The notes under the pieces were generated by a model. The model was not told where the DNA came from. It saw nothing but the letters and a program-made list of their open reading frames with translations, and did not search any database. Source: Chitinivibrio alkaliphilus ACht1 (GTDB lineage: Bacteria; Fibrobacterota; Chitinivibrionia; Chitinivibrionales; Chitinivibrionaceae). From it: a stretch of DNA of 64,000 nucleotides. Positions 26,497-34,989 of this stretch are shown one piece after another. The DNA lies in contig NZ_ASJR01000011.1 of assembly GCF_000474745.1 (NCBI RefSeq), forward strand, positions 1-64,000. Direction: 5' to 3'. Within the stretch, counting starts at the first letter, position 1; each line of letters begins with the position of its first letter. Position numbers and translations under genes: made by a program.

Positions 26497-26916
26497 TTAA
26501 ACGTTTTCCTTTTCCGTATAGAATATGTCGGCACGTTGGTTCATGGCCTTCACATACTCTTCTTTTGTGAGAAGCACTCCTTCTTCCTCTTCTTCATCTT
26601 CGTCGTCATAGCCCTGAGTTGTTTTTTGGGGCTGCTCAGAGGCATCTACATTATCAGAGGGTGTCGATGTTGCTGGTTGTGTAGCAGAAGGAGTTGAGAG
26701 ATCTTTTACAACTGTCTCAGCCCCAAGGCTTTCAAACCTTGCGCGAAGCTCAGCAGCTTTTTCTTCACTGAAGTCCTTGCCAATAGAAATGCTCTTTGTT
26801 TCCAATGCTTTGCGTACTTGCTCAGCGGGAGCACCAGAGATTGCTGCTACTTCAGAAGAAACTCGCTCAAGGGTTTCCGGATCAGTAGTTCGTTTTAATA
26901 TTACTTGAAAGGCCAT
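26497..26916 (-). CDS. Protein with an L7/L12 C-terminal-like domain, probably fused to the TonB-like protein
   Basis: As read, 139 residues. Residues 1-70 (MAFQVILKRT...SEEKAAELRARFESLGAETVV) follow the pattern of the ribosomal protein L7/L12 C-terminal domain (F-x-V-x-L-K at the start; S-x-E-E-A-x2-L-x3-L-x2-A-G-A-x-V at the end), a ClpS-like fold. A Ser/Thr/Pro linker and a run of Asp/Glu follow, then LLTKEEYVKAMNQRADIFYTEK and a stop. The last residues run straight into the membrane anchor of the next frame if one base is added near 26500-26515. It would then be the cytoplasmic N-terminal domain of the TonB-like protein. Confidence 0.65.
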   Translation of the reverse strand: MAFQVILKRTTDPETLERVSSEVAAISGAPAEQVRKALETKSISIGKDFSEEKAAELRARFESLGAETVVKDLSTPSATQPATSTPSDNVDASEQPQKTTQGYDDEDEEEEEGVLLTKEEYVKAMNQRADIFYTEKENV

Positions 26917-26917
26917 A

Positions 26918-27463
26918 TCAGTCCTCCCCTCGTGACATTACGGCAAATTTCATTCCCGTAAAGCCCGTGCGGGCGCATATTTGCATAATATTAGTAACAA
27001 CACTCATATACATACTTTTGTCAACTTGTATAATAATTTGTCGCATACTCTGTTCGGTTATCTCGTTTAGTGCAAAGAGTTGCTCGTTGGCCTTCATATG
27101 CATAGAGAGACTGTCTTCCATGATCTGCAAAGCAACAGGTTTATCCTCGTCAGGTTCAGTGTCAAAATTAACAAAAACACTATCTGTTAAGGCAAGAATG
27201 TCTTCCGTTGCTACCAAATCCCGGTTATCCAAGAGGATACGACCAGGAGCTATGGTTAACTGAAGACGTACCTCATCGGGGGTATCCACGGCTATGGAGT
27301 TTGGAAGCGCCAAGTCATCCGATGCAGTAAGCATAGAGCCATCGGCAGAATAACTTTGCAGAAGAAAGAGAAGGATAATGGTGAACATATCCATCATTGA
27401 TGTAATGTTTAAGCCAAGATCAACATCTGCTGCAGAGCCGCCTCTTCCTCTTTGTTTTGGCAT
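26918..27463 (-). CDS. ExbD/TolR-family protein
   Basis: A 181-residue inner-membrane motor part. A short basic N-terminus (MPKQRGRGG) leads into the single helix LNITSMMDMFTIILLFLL, in which the Asp of SMMD is the likely proton-carrying residue of ExbD/TolR. A periplasmic domain follows. The two-base spacing to the next gene and the ExbB gene upstream place it in a proton-motive-force driven complex. It is one of two ExbD-type genes in tandem. Confidence 0.9.
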   Translation of the reverse strand: MPKQRGRGGSAADVDLGLNITSMMDMFTIILLFLLQSYSADGSMLTASDDLALPNSIAVDTPDEVRLQLTIAPGRILLDNRDLVATEDILALTDSVFVNFDTEPDEDKPVALQIMEDSLSMHMKANEQLFALNEITEQSMRQIIIQVDKSMYMSVVTNIMQICARTGFTGMKFAVMSRGED

Positions 27464-27479
27464 ATCGGTATTCCTTTCT

Positions 27480-28466
27480 CTAATTTGCTCTCAAACTGTT
27501 TAGGGAGAGGTTTACCAATCCCGCGTCTTGAGCAACATCCATTATTTGAACCACCTTGTCATAAAACACCTGTGGTTCTGAAGCGATAATCAAGCTGTTG
27601 CGGTCTTCCGCTTCTTCATTGCGAGCACGAACCTCAATAAACGCCTGCTTTAAAATGTCATAGGCAGAAACTGGCATTCGGCGATATTTTGAGAGATCTT
27701 CCACCTTAATTGTTCTTCGTGCTGAAATTGTATCCACAGGTACCATTTCGCCATCAACCTCTTCTTTGCGAACCTCCGTTCGACGGGTATACGGACTATG
27801 GTTTGTGGTAAACAGATAGACCTGATCCCCCTCATTCAACTCGTCCTCTTCTAAGGGAAAGAAGGGTCTTCTACTATTAAACGATTTCGATACATACTCT
27901 ATCTTCTCCAGCCCCGTTTCTTCGTCGCGGTCAAAACGATACCACCCATACCACGGTTCACCTGTTTTTTCAAAGGTCTCTTCGTCTATGGCCAAGGCAT
28001 TCAGTAGTATCTCATATCGCTCACTTCTGCGAAATTGTCCTCGCTCAGTTCGCATGAGAGAATCGGGATAGGTTTTATCATACTTATAATTACCATCCTC
28101 ATCATACATAATCTCATGATGATACGGTATGGTATCCATGGCATTGGTGCCGTCTGAGATGTACACATGCTCTTCGCTGTAATGAATACTGGCGAGCATT
28201 GCACTCTGCGTCATTAATGTCATGGCTGTATCAGAAACCAATACCGTAAACAGCATAAGGTTTCGTTCTTCTTCCAAATCCCGTTCGGTCTGCTGTACCT
28301 CGGTGGAGGAACCGCGTTCCTCCGGGAGGTTAATATCAATTGTTGCAATTTGAGCAAATTGAGCAGAGGCAAGCAGCAAGGGTATCAGCACCACCATGAG
28401 GTTCATGAAAGGCTTAAAGTCGATATCCTCAACTTTGATTTCATTCGTTTTTATTTTATTTGCCAT
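27480..28466 (-). CDS. Long ExbD/TolR-like protein with an enlarged periplasmic domain
   Basis: A 328-residue protein, more than twice the usual ExbD size of about 140. The N-terminus VEDIDFKPFMNLMVVLIPLLL has the family layout of a short cytoplasmic tail and one helix, but the usual proton-carrying Asp of the helix start is replaced by Asn (FMNLMV), with acidic residues only before it (EDIDF). The periplasmic part contains a long insertion (about residues 80-260, Tyr-, Arg- and Glu-rich) before a normal ExbD ending (VVQIMDVAQDAGLVNLSL). It may be a structural, non-conducting partner of the normal ExbD downstream. Confidence 0.8.
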   Translation of the reverse strand: MANKIKTNEIKVEDIDFKPFMNLMVVLIPLLLASAQFAQIATIDINLPEERGSSTEVQQTERDLEEERNLMLFTVLVSDTAMTLMTQSAMLASIHYSEEHVYISDGTNAMDTIPYHHEIMYDEDGNYKYDKTYPDSLMRTERGQFRRSERYEILLNALAIDEETFEKTGEPWYGWYRFDRDEETGLEKIEYVSKSFNSRRPFFPLEEDELNEGDQVYLFTTNHSPYTRRTEVRKEEVDGEMVPVDTISARRTIKVEDLSKYRRMPVSAYDILKQAFIEVRARNEEAEDRNSLIIASEPQVFYDKVVQIMDVAQDAGLVNLSLNSLRAN

Positions 28467-28501
28467 ACAATATGTCCTCTACTAAGGGTAGGTTTTCCAG
28501 C

Positions 28502-29173
28502 TTACTGTTCAATAAGGTTAATCAGTTTTGCTGTTTTTTCATCAAGGTCCTCTACCACTTTTTTAGATCGTTGCGCAAGAAACCCTTGCACGACAATACC
28601 GGTAACACCGACAACAAGACCGAAGAGGGTTGTTGACATCGCAACGGCAATACCATCGGCAAGAGCCGTTGAACGTCGTGCCGCTGGAGCATTTGCCACC
28701 GCGTCAAAGGAGAGCATCAGACCATAAATTGTACCCATAAGACCAATCATGGTGGAAATATTCGCAAATACATTCAAAAGAGAGATAAACCGAGTAATCT
28801 TTGGAGTTTCTGAAAGAAAGACCTCGTCTACGGCTTTCTGCACAGCCTTTGTACCCTTGTCGCGTTCGGAGAGAATAGGAATAATTGCCTTTGCAATAGG
28901 TTTCTTGGCATATTTCTTTTGCTGTGCAAACTTAATTGCCTTATCAAAATCACCTTTTTTCAGAAATTTAGCAATACTTGCCATAAAGGTGTTTGTACCT
29001 CCAGCAACACCGTACAAGTAGATAACTCGCTCTACTGCAAGAGCTGCGATAATACCACCAACAATGAGAATAAGGATCATTGCCCAGGCACCATCTGCCC
29101 ACTCTCCGGTTCTCTCATCGACAAAACCAGTTGCAATGTAGTCAAGAAATCCCTTTTGCATTCCGTCACTCAT
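28502..29173 (-). CDS. MotA/TolQ/ExbB proton channel protein
   Basis: A 223-residue inner-membrane protein with the three-helix ExbB layout: a helix near residues 28-50 (AMILILIVGGIIAALAVERV), a cytoplasmic loop (KKGDFDKAIKFAQQKK), and two helices in the C-terminal half (LLNVFANISTMIGLMGTIYG and MSTTLFGLVVGVTGIVVQGF). The Thr and Gly-rich helices line the proton path in the family. It forms the pentameric part of the motor with the ExbD proteins downstream. Confidence 0.93.
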   Translation of the reverse strand: MSDGMQKGFLDYIATGFVDERTGEWADGAWAMILILIVGGIIAALAVERVIYLYGVAGGTNTFMASIAKFLKKGDFDKAIKFAQQKKYAKKPIAKAIIPILSERDKGTKAVQKAVDEVFLSETPKITRFISLLNVFANISTMIGLMGTIYGLMLSFDAVANAPAARRSTALADGIAVAMSTTLFGLVVGVTGIVVQGFLAQRSKKVVEDLDEKTAKLINLIEQ

Positions 29174-29210
29174 AAGTAAACCCCTTATAAAAAGTTAGTT
29201 ATTGGTTGTC

Positions 29211-32200
29211 CTACTGTTCGTTAATACCGAGTATCTCTCGGTATTCACGTATTTTTTCTTCTTCTTCACGAAGCGCTCTTCGTGCATTTTCTTCAATTTC
29301 CATGAGGCGCTCAATTTTTTCTTCGATGGGCATCTCTGAATTTGCTATTCGGTCAATTGTCGCAAGTGCTTGCTTTCTTTCATCAGCAGTGCGACGTTTT
29401 ATCGCTGCAATTCGAGCTTGCTGGGCCTCTTCAGACTCTCGGTACTCTTGAAGAATCTCATCAAGATCCACTTGTTTATACTCTGAAGTGATTTGTCCCA
29501 TGGTTTCTATTTCAACCATTTCAATCTCTTTTTGAATACTGTCAATCCACTCATTATGTCCAATATGAAGGTTTATCGCTATATCAATAGTTTCTTCATA
29601 GTATGGTACAGAGGCTGCAATATACTGGAGATAATGGTCGTAGAGCTCGTCCATATATATCTGCTCTTCTTCTGCTGAAAGTCCTGCCGGCATGGGAGCA
29701 TCACGATAGAGTATCCCCACCTCTTTTAAAAGAAGTGCCTTTCGGTATCCACTCTCAACAACCAGTTCTCGAGCCTTGGGGATGTACTCGCTTTCAATGC
29801 CCTCAGCCTCAGCGCGCTCAATAAGGACAGACAAGTTTTCTATGGCACGATCGTATAGTCCAGGACAAACCCCTTTCAAGGCTTGAGCTCGTCCAACGAT
29901 CTGATCTTCCACATCTCCAAAGACTTTACGTTCTTCATACATTCGGGCATAGTCGTAATTAAGCTTTGCCAGTTGATACAGTGATTTTACAACCCACTCA
30001 CGAATTTGCTGCTCCATGGAGAGGGTGTATGCTTCAACGGTTTTCTCGATAATTTCACGAACATCGTCAATCTTGCCTTGGACCTCTCGTTCATTGGCAC
30101 CAGTACTAAGATCAAAGCGAAGAACCTGTTCGTGATTCAGCTGGCCGTACGTGTAATACGCCTCGGCACCAAGTTCCGGTGCGATGGCCGCTTCATCCTT
30201 GTATTCGTCGTAGATCCGCGTTGCGAGACGAACATTGAGTTCAGCATTGTCAAAGTCATCAAGCTCTACGTAGGCTCGGGTCGCATAAATGAGGGCCTGA
30301 ATTTGATTTGGTCGATGTCGTGAAAAGTTTTTCGCAAACTCTGCAAAGGCATCGGCCATGCGGCGTTGATCTCCCATTGCTTTATAGCAATACCCAATGG
30401 AAAAGGCACCATCGAGCCCTTCATCGGTCTCAGGGAATTCCTCTGCGAGAATCGTATATACTTCAATGGCACGTTCATAATTTTCTGCCCGATTTTCAAA
30501 AAAGTCACCAGCGCGATACAATGCGGCAGGCGTCTTTTCGTGCAGAGGATACTTGTTGTAGATTTCAACCATAACCTCACCGGCTCTATTGGGGGCTTGT
30601 GCGGTGTCATAGTAGTCCGCTGCAGTTGAGAAAAACGCGAGAGCCATTGCTGTATCACCAATGTTTTCAGCTGCTTCAATAGATATTTTTGCTGCCTCTT
30701 CGTATTTCTCGAGGTAGGCAAAGTTGATAGCAGCACGTCCATAAGCGTTTCGGCGCAATTCAACTTCTGCTTCTGGAAAACGATGGGGTAACTCTGAGAA
30801 AACAACTGCGGCACTGTCGTGCTGCTCAATTTCTTGAAACACGAGGCCCGCTTCAAACCATGCTTGTTTTCGGTGTTCACTCTCAGGGTAGAGCTCATCG
30901 ATGCTTCGGAATGTTTCCGTTGCTTCTTGATACGCCCCTTGGTTTTTCTGATAGTTTGCCTTATTGAAAAGGGTTCCCGATGCCAAGGCGATAAGGCTTT
31001 CTCGTTCAGCCCCCTCTTGAATTAGAATATCATAATGATGTACTGCCTTGTCAAACTGACGATCTGCCGCGAAGGCATCAGCAAGAAGTTTTCTGGCGTC
31101 CCAAATAATATCTTCATCGTCATACGATGCAAGGAGGGTTTTGCAATCTTTAATAGCCCCAGCATAGTCCTTACCGTCAAATTGAACACTTGCAGCAAGA
31201 AGAAGTACCTCTGCAGCATCTTCGGAATCGCTAAATCTCCTTTGGTACGAGTGGATGTACTCAATAAACTCGCGCGTTGAAGCAAGGTCATAGGATTCTT
31301 CTTCGCTGAGGCCGCGCTCTTTCATCTCTTGCTTGCGAAGCTCATTTAAACTAGCGATGGCGTTATAGCCAGCCTCTTCTTGAGATATCTGCTCAACACT
31401 TTGCTCTTGTTCTCGTCTCAGCTCTTCAATCATTTCTTCACTCATGCCAACGGTATCACCCATGTCCGGGGTATAGTCGGCATATTCTGAGAGATCGGCC
31501 TGCGCAACAAAGTCGTAGTATTCTGCAGCTTTTCTATGTTCTCCAAGGACACTGTAGATATCACCTGCATAGTAGTGGTATTGATATACTCGCCACTCAT
31601 CCTCGTCAAAATCAGAAATGAATCGATTATACATGGCAAGGGCTTGTTGATACTTCTCCACTCCTTCAGGGCTTGGTTCTCCCGTGTCGGTCGTGTCTTT
31701 CTGAGCCTCTGAGTGATAGTAGAGAGCTGTTGATGAAATGGCATCCTTGACATGCTCTTCTGCTTGTGCCAAGGCGATTGCATTATCACGGTTGTTCGCC
31801 GCCCATGATCCATCACGGTGGTATCTTTCAATAAGCTCTTCCCGTGCAGCGTTTGCCTCTTCATATCGTCGGTTAATAATGTGGGCATTCATAATGCGCA
31901 TTTGGGCCTTGGGGGCTCGTTCAAAATGAGGAAAACGTTCCATGGCTGTACTGAGGGCAAGTATTGCTTGGTCATACTGTCCATGTTCAAAGTTTTTAAA
32001 ACCAACTTCGTAGATTACCGTGTCTTCATAGGTTCTTTGGCCAACACGGTCAAAGTAGTCAAGGGCATGTTGAGCCCCTTCTTCTGGAAGATCTGAAAAG
32101 GCAAGGGAGATATAGTCAAGGGCATTACGACGAAGGTCTCCTCGAGGAAATATGTCGCGATCTACATTGTCCACATACTGCGCAAACATTTCCGCAGAAC

Positions 32201-32957
32201 GAAGAAGGTCTCCAATGTTATAGTAGATCTCGGACTTTCGATAATGGGCAAGTTCACGGTTGATGGCTGTGAGCTGCGACATGTCGATCTCCTTCAGATG
32301 ACGAAGGGCGTCACGGTGTCGAAACTCATCAAAATGCATTTGAGCAATTCTAAAGTGTGCATTGTTCACCAAACGGTGGTCTGGAGCATGCTCTATGAGA
32401 TCTTTGTAGGCCTGCATTGAAGAATCTACTTCACCACGCAGGTTATAGATACCCCCAATTTGGAAATAGGCGTTTGCCAGCTGATTTGATTCCGGATATT
32501 CTTCTACGGCTTGCTGATATGTGCGCAGAGCTTGTGTGTAGTCAGGGCGAGGAGCTGTTGGTCGGTCTCCTACGGGGTTTCTGTTCCATTCAGCAAACGC
32601 TTCCTCATAGCGGTTTTGGGCTTGCACAAATTCATTTCGTGCTCGTTGGTAATAGAGCCGTCCCAAGGAGTATATGGCTTCGGCACAGATGTTCCTTTGA
32701 AAACCCGTTGCATCTTCGCACCCATCAAGGGTTCGTTCATATCGTCGTATGGATTCATTAATGCTTTGAGCGGAGCGTTCATCATCGCTTCGGTCACGGC
32801 TACTTTCTCTGGTCTCGATACGTTCACGTTCTTCCCGGAGCTGTCTGAGCCGTTCCCGTATCTCTTCGGCCGATTCGGCAGAGCTTGTAGCGGGGAAGAT
32901 AAATCCGAATGAAATAAGTGCAATAAGCAGATATGTACAATTCCTCATGGTAACCAT
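29211..32957 (-). CDS. Very large exported TPR-repeat protein
   Basis: About 1,249 residues. The signal peptide lies in MRNCTYLLIALISFGFIFPA with cleavage near TSSAES. A short coiled coil rich in Glu and Arg follows, then many tetratricopeptide repeats through most of the length (for example ANAYFQIGGIYNLRGEVDSS, NNAHFRIAQMHFDEFRHRDA, AALYRAGDFFENRAENYERA). The C-terminus is again charged coiled coil (EEKIERLMEIEENARRALRE). The starts at 32957 and 32948 are both possible; AAGGAG is 3 or 12 bases away. It heads the ExbB/ExbD/ExbD/TonB operon and is likely a periplasmic scaffold or an outer-membrane-associated partner. Confidence 0.85.
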   Translation of the reverse strand: MVTMRNCTYLLIALISFGFIFPATSSAESAEEIRERLRQLREERERIETRESSRDRSDDERSAQSINESIRRYERTLDGCEDATGFQRNICAEAIYSLGRLYYQRARNEFVQAQNRYEEAFAEWNRNPVGDRPTAPRPDYTQALRTYQQAVEEYPESNQLANAYFQIGGIYNLRGEVDSSMQAYKDLIEHAPDHRLVNNAHFRIAQMHFDEFRHRDALRHLKEIDMSQLTAINRELAHYRKSEIYYNIGDLLRSAEMFAQYVDNVDRDIFPRGDLRRNALDYISLAFSDLPEEGAQHALDYFDRVGQRTYEDTVIYEVGFKNFEHGQYDQAILALSTAMERFPHFERAPKAQMRIMNAHIINRRYEEANAAREELIERYHRDGSWAANNRDNAIALAQAEEHVKDAISSTALYYHSEAQKDTTDTGEPSPEGVEKYQQALAMYNRFISDFDEDEWRVYQYHYYAGDIYSVLGEHRKAAEYYDFVAQADLSEYADYTPDMGDTVGMSEEMIEELRREQEQSVEQISQEEAGYNAIASLNELRKQEMKERGLSEEESYDLASTREFIEYIHSYQRRFSDSEDAAEVLLLAASVQFDGKDYAGAIKDCKTLLASYDDEDIIWDARKLLADAFAADRQFDKAVHHYDILIQEGAERESLIALASGTLFNKANYQKNQGAYQEATETFRSIDELYPESEHRKQAWFEAGLVFQEIEQHDSAAVVFSELPHRFPEAEVELRRNAYGRAAINFAYLEKYEEAAKISIEAAENIGDTAMALAFFSTAADYYDTAQAPNRAGEVMVEIYNKYPLHEKTPAALYRAGDFFENRAENYERAIEVYTILAEEFPETDEGLDGAFSIGYCYKAMGDQRRMADAFAEFAKNFSRHRPNQIQALIYATRAYVELDDFDNAELNVRLATRIYDEYKDEAAIAPELGAEAYYTYGQLNHEQVLRFDLSTGANEREVQGKIDDVREIIEKTVEAYTLSMEQQIREWVVKSLYQLAKLNYDYARMYEERKVFGDVEDQIVGRAQALKGVCPGLYDRAIENLSVLIERAEAEGIESEYIPKARELVVESGYRKALLLKEVGILYRDAPMPAGLSAEEEQIYMDELYDHYLQYIAASVPYYEETIDIAINLHIGHNEWIDSIQKEIEMVEIETMGQITSEYKQVDLDEILQEYRESEEAQQARIAAIKRRTADERKQALATIDRIANSEMPIEEKIERLMEIEENARRALREEEEKIREYREILGINEQ

Positions 32958-33058
32958 TGACTCCTTGCCGTTATCAAATTGTAAGCTACACCAGTTAAAC
33001 ATCTAATTTAAATTAAATCAAATCTTTTTGCTTATTTTTTATTCTTTTTGTCTAATTT

Positions 33059-33922
33059 TCATATGAGGGTCTCCGCGACTATGGCATGGGGGAACAATTC
33101 CGCTACGTTGTGGGCGTGGGCCCTGTTTTGGGCGATCCCAACCACGGTAGAACCAGAGCCGCTTAAAAAAGATGCACAGCATCCCGCCTCACGTAAGGCC
33201 GTTGTAATTTGGCTGATACGGGGCTCTTTTTGTATGATGCACTTTTGAAAATCATTGTGAAACAATGGTGCCATCTCACGGTATTCGTTTCTTTCCAGGG
33301 CTTTGATAAGTGCCTCAGTGTTTTTTATCTCTTTTCCGCATAGTGGGTAGATGAGTTCTTTGTAGGCGCGAGCCGTTGCTATGCCAAAGGGAGGAATTAC
33401 CAGTACAAAGGAGAAGGTGCATTCTGTGGGAATTGCCGTGAGGGTTCCTGTTGTTTCGCTGTCGAAGGCCGTTTTTCCCAGAAAATAATAGGGGATATCC
33501 ATTCCAAAGGCTCCTCCTATGGCCATTTTCTCGGCAGGTGAAAGGGACAGTTCCCATGCTGTATTCAAAAGGTTGATCATGGTTGCTGCGTTGGCACTGC
33601 CGCCGGCAAGGCCTCCCTGTACCGGAATGTTTTTCTCTAGCTCGATGTGGTATTCCTGTGGGTGTTTATACCGGTCTTGCATGAAGCGTAAGACTGCTAT
33701 ACACAGGTTTGTCTCGTCACAGGGAACGCGGGAGTCGGTACAGGTAAGCCGTGTTTCTTCAGCTGGAGTGAGGGTAATTGTGTCAGCAAGATCAATCTGG
33801 TGCTTCACAATGCCCATTTCATGATATCCCGCCAGCGGTCCATGAGTAATTTTTCCGATAATGTCGAGAGCAAGGGTTATGCGAGTGTATGATTTTTCCT
33901 GTACTGCAGAGTTATTCGGCAT
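33059..33922 (-). CDS. ispE: 4-(cytidine 5'-diphospho)-2-C-methyl-D-erythritol kinase
   Basis: A 287-residue GHMP kinase that phosphorylates CDP-methylerythritol in the non-mevalonate isoprenoid pathway. The N-terminal substrate region is ARITLALDIIGK-like (TRITLALDI), the ATP loop is GGLAGGSANAATMINLLN, and the C-terminal SGSGSTVVGIAQ is the third GHMP motif. Start at 33922 overlaps the upstream lipoprotein gene by 11 bases. Last gene of the operon beginning with rsmA, an association (rsmA with ispE) common in bacteria. Confidence 0.93.
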   Translation of the reverse strand: MPNNSAVQEKSYTRITLALDIIGKITHGPLAGYHEMGIVKHQIDLADTITLTPAEETRLTCTDSRVPCDETNLCIAVLRFMQDRYKHPQEYHIELEKNIPVQGGLAGGSANAATMINLLNTAWELSLSPAEKMAIGGAFGMDIPYYFLGKTAFDSETTGTLTAIPTECTFSFVLVIPPFGIATARAYKELIYPLCGKEIKNTEALIKALERNEYREMAPLFHNDFQKCIIQKEPRISQITTALREAGCCASFLSGSGSTVVGIAQNRAHAHNVAELFPHAIVAETLI

Positions 33923-34544
33923 ACTCTATCCATTTCCATATTTTAAGATTGTTTTGTTCGTCTCGTCGGAGTAGGAAGTATTGTCCCTGTATGGTAAAGG
34001 TGTGTCTTCCATCTCCAAGTTGTGGAGCCTCCAGGGCTATTTCTGCACGCCCCGTTTGCACTACGATGTAGGCGTAGTCATCTTCGGCTGAAAGTGGGCT
34101 TCCAGTGTGGGAAAAATACTCCACGGATTCGATAAACATGGAGCGGGTAAAAGAAAGGTGTTCTGCACGGTTAAATAGATTATCGTGTATCCGTCGTTCA
34201 TCCCTAAACTCCAGCGGGATAAACTGTATATCCGGTGGTACTGTTTCATCAAAGACAATGCTGTCGGGAAGTCGTTCAGCCCCGTAGGGGAAATCAAGTC
34301 CTGAAGTGGGAGGGACATATATGTAGGAAGATAAGTCGAGAGTGTCATACATAAGCGTGGTGAAAAGGGTGATGTTTCGTTGCTCGTATGACTCCTGTAG
34401 CAGGGTTATTACCTCTTCTGGTGTGGTGCTTTCGAGGTTTCCCTGCGGGGTGTTCTGTGACGGAAAAAAAGGGTTGAAGCATGCCGTAAACATGCCAGCA
34501 CTAATAGCCAGGGCTAAAAAAAGATGTCTCCTTTGTTGCGTCAT
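33912..34544 (-). CDS. Putative lipoprotein, paralogue of its upstream neighbour
   Basis: A 210-residue exported protein with signal MTQQRRHLFLALAISAGMFTAC and lipobox FTAC. The mature part has EEVITLLQESYEQRNITLFTTLMYDTL, then a beta-rich region with AYIVVQTGRAEIAL and FTIQGQYFLLRRDEQNNLKIW ending KWIEYAE. The helix-then-beta layout with a terminal W-K-I-W strand is that of NTF2-like or SnoaL-like domains. The gene upstream encodes the same layout, so the two are likely tandem duplicates. Function unknown. Overlaps that gene by 44 bases and ispE by 11. Confidence 0.72.
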   Translation of the reverse strand: MTQQRRHLFLALAISAGMFTACFNPFFPSQNTPQGNLESTTPEEVITLLQESYEQRNITLFTTLMYDTLDLSSYIYVPPTSGLDFPYGAERLPDSIVFDETVPPDIQFIPLEFRDERRIHDNLFNRAEHLSFTRSMFIESVEYFSHTGSPLSAEDDYAYIVVQTGRAEIALEAPQLGDGRHTFTIQGQYFLLRRDEQNNLKIWKWIEYAE

Positions 34545-34989
34545 GTTCCAGGCTTTCCCATCGTGTGATTTTCCATCGTTGTGAATCTCCGTATGTTAAA
34601 TATATAAGGATCTTTTCCTGAAGAGTGTCTTCGGGCAAGAAAATTGTAGATTTTCGCACGGGGAGTTCGTGCTCTGCTCCATCCTTGGGAAAAAACTCGG
34701 CGGAATCTCCCTGCCATTCAACACGAGGGGTGTGGCTTGTTTCGATGTCAATAAGGCGTTCTATGAATTCATCCCGATTCCATGTGTTTTCCCGTGCGTC
34801 GGTAAAACGAAAGCTCTGTGAGAAAAATGTGCCGTACTCAGCGGACGGTTCGAAGTTGATGTCCACGGTGCTTTGTATTATCGTCATAAAGTTAAGCGGG
34901 TCTGATATGTCGCCCTCCGGTTCTGGTGCTGATTCCGGTGAAAACAGAGCACAAGAAGAAAAAACAAGCGCAAAGAGTACAGTTTTCAT
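34501..34989 (-). CDS. Putative lipoprotein, NTF2-like layout
   Basis: 162 residues from ATG 34989, chosen because GGAGG lies five bases upstream. The signal MKTVLFALVFSSC has a lipobox (FSSC). The mature part contains MTIIQSTVDINFEPSAEYG, FFSQSFRFTDARENTWNRDE, and a closing strand DSQRWKITRWESL, matching the general pattern of the next gene. The ATG overlaps the end of the outer-membrane gene (ATGA). No known function. Confidence 0.7.
   Translation of the reverse strand: MKTVLFALVFSSCALFSPESAPEPEGDISDPLNFMTIIQSTVDINFEPSAEYGTFFSQSFRFTDARENTWNRDEFIERLIDIETSHTPRVEWQGDSAEFFPKDGAEHELPVRKSTIFLPEDTLQEKILIYLTYGDSQRWKITRWESLEHDATKETSFFSPGY

Noticed and set aside
30266-30898. A 210-codon leftward frame
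   Set aside because: It lies inside the TPR gene on the same strand in another frame, with unlikely composition (Ser, Lys, Pro and Gln rich) and no ribosome site.
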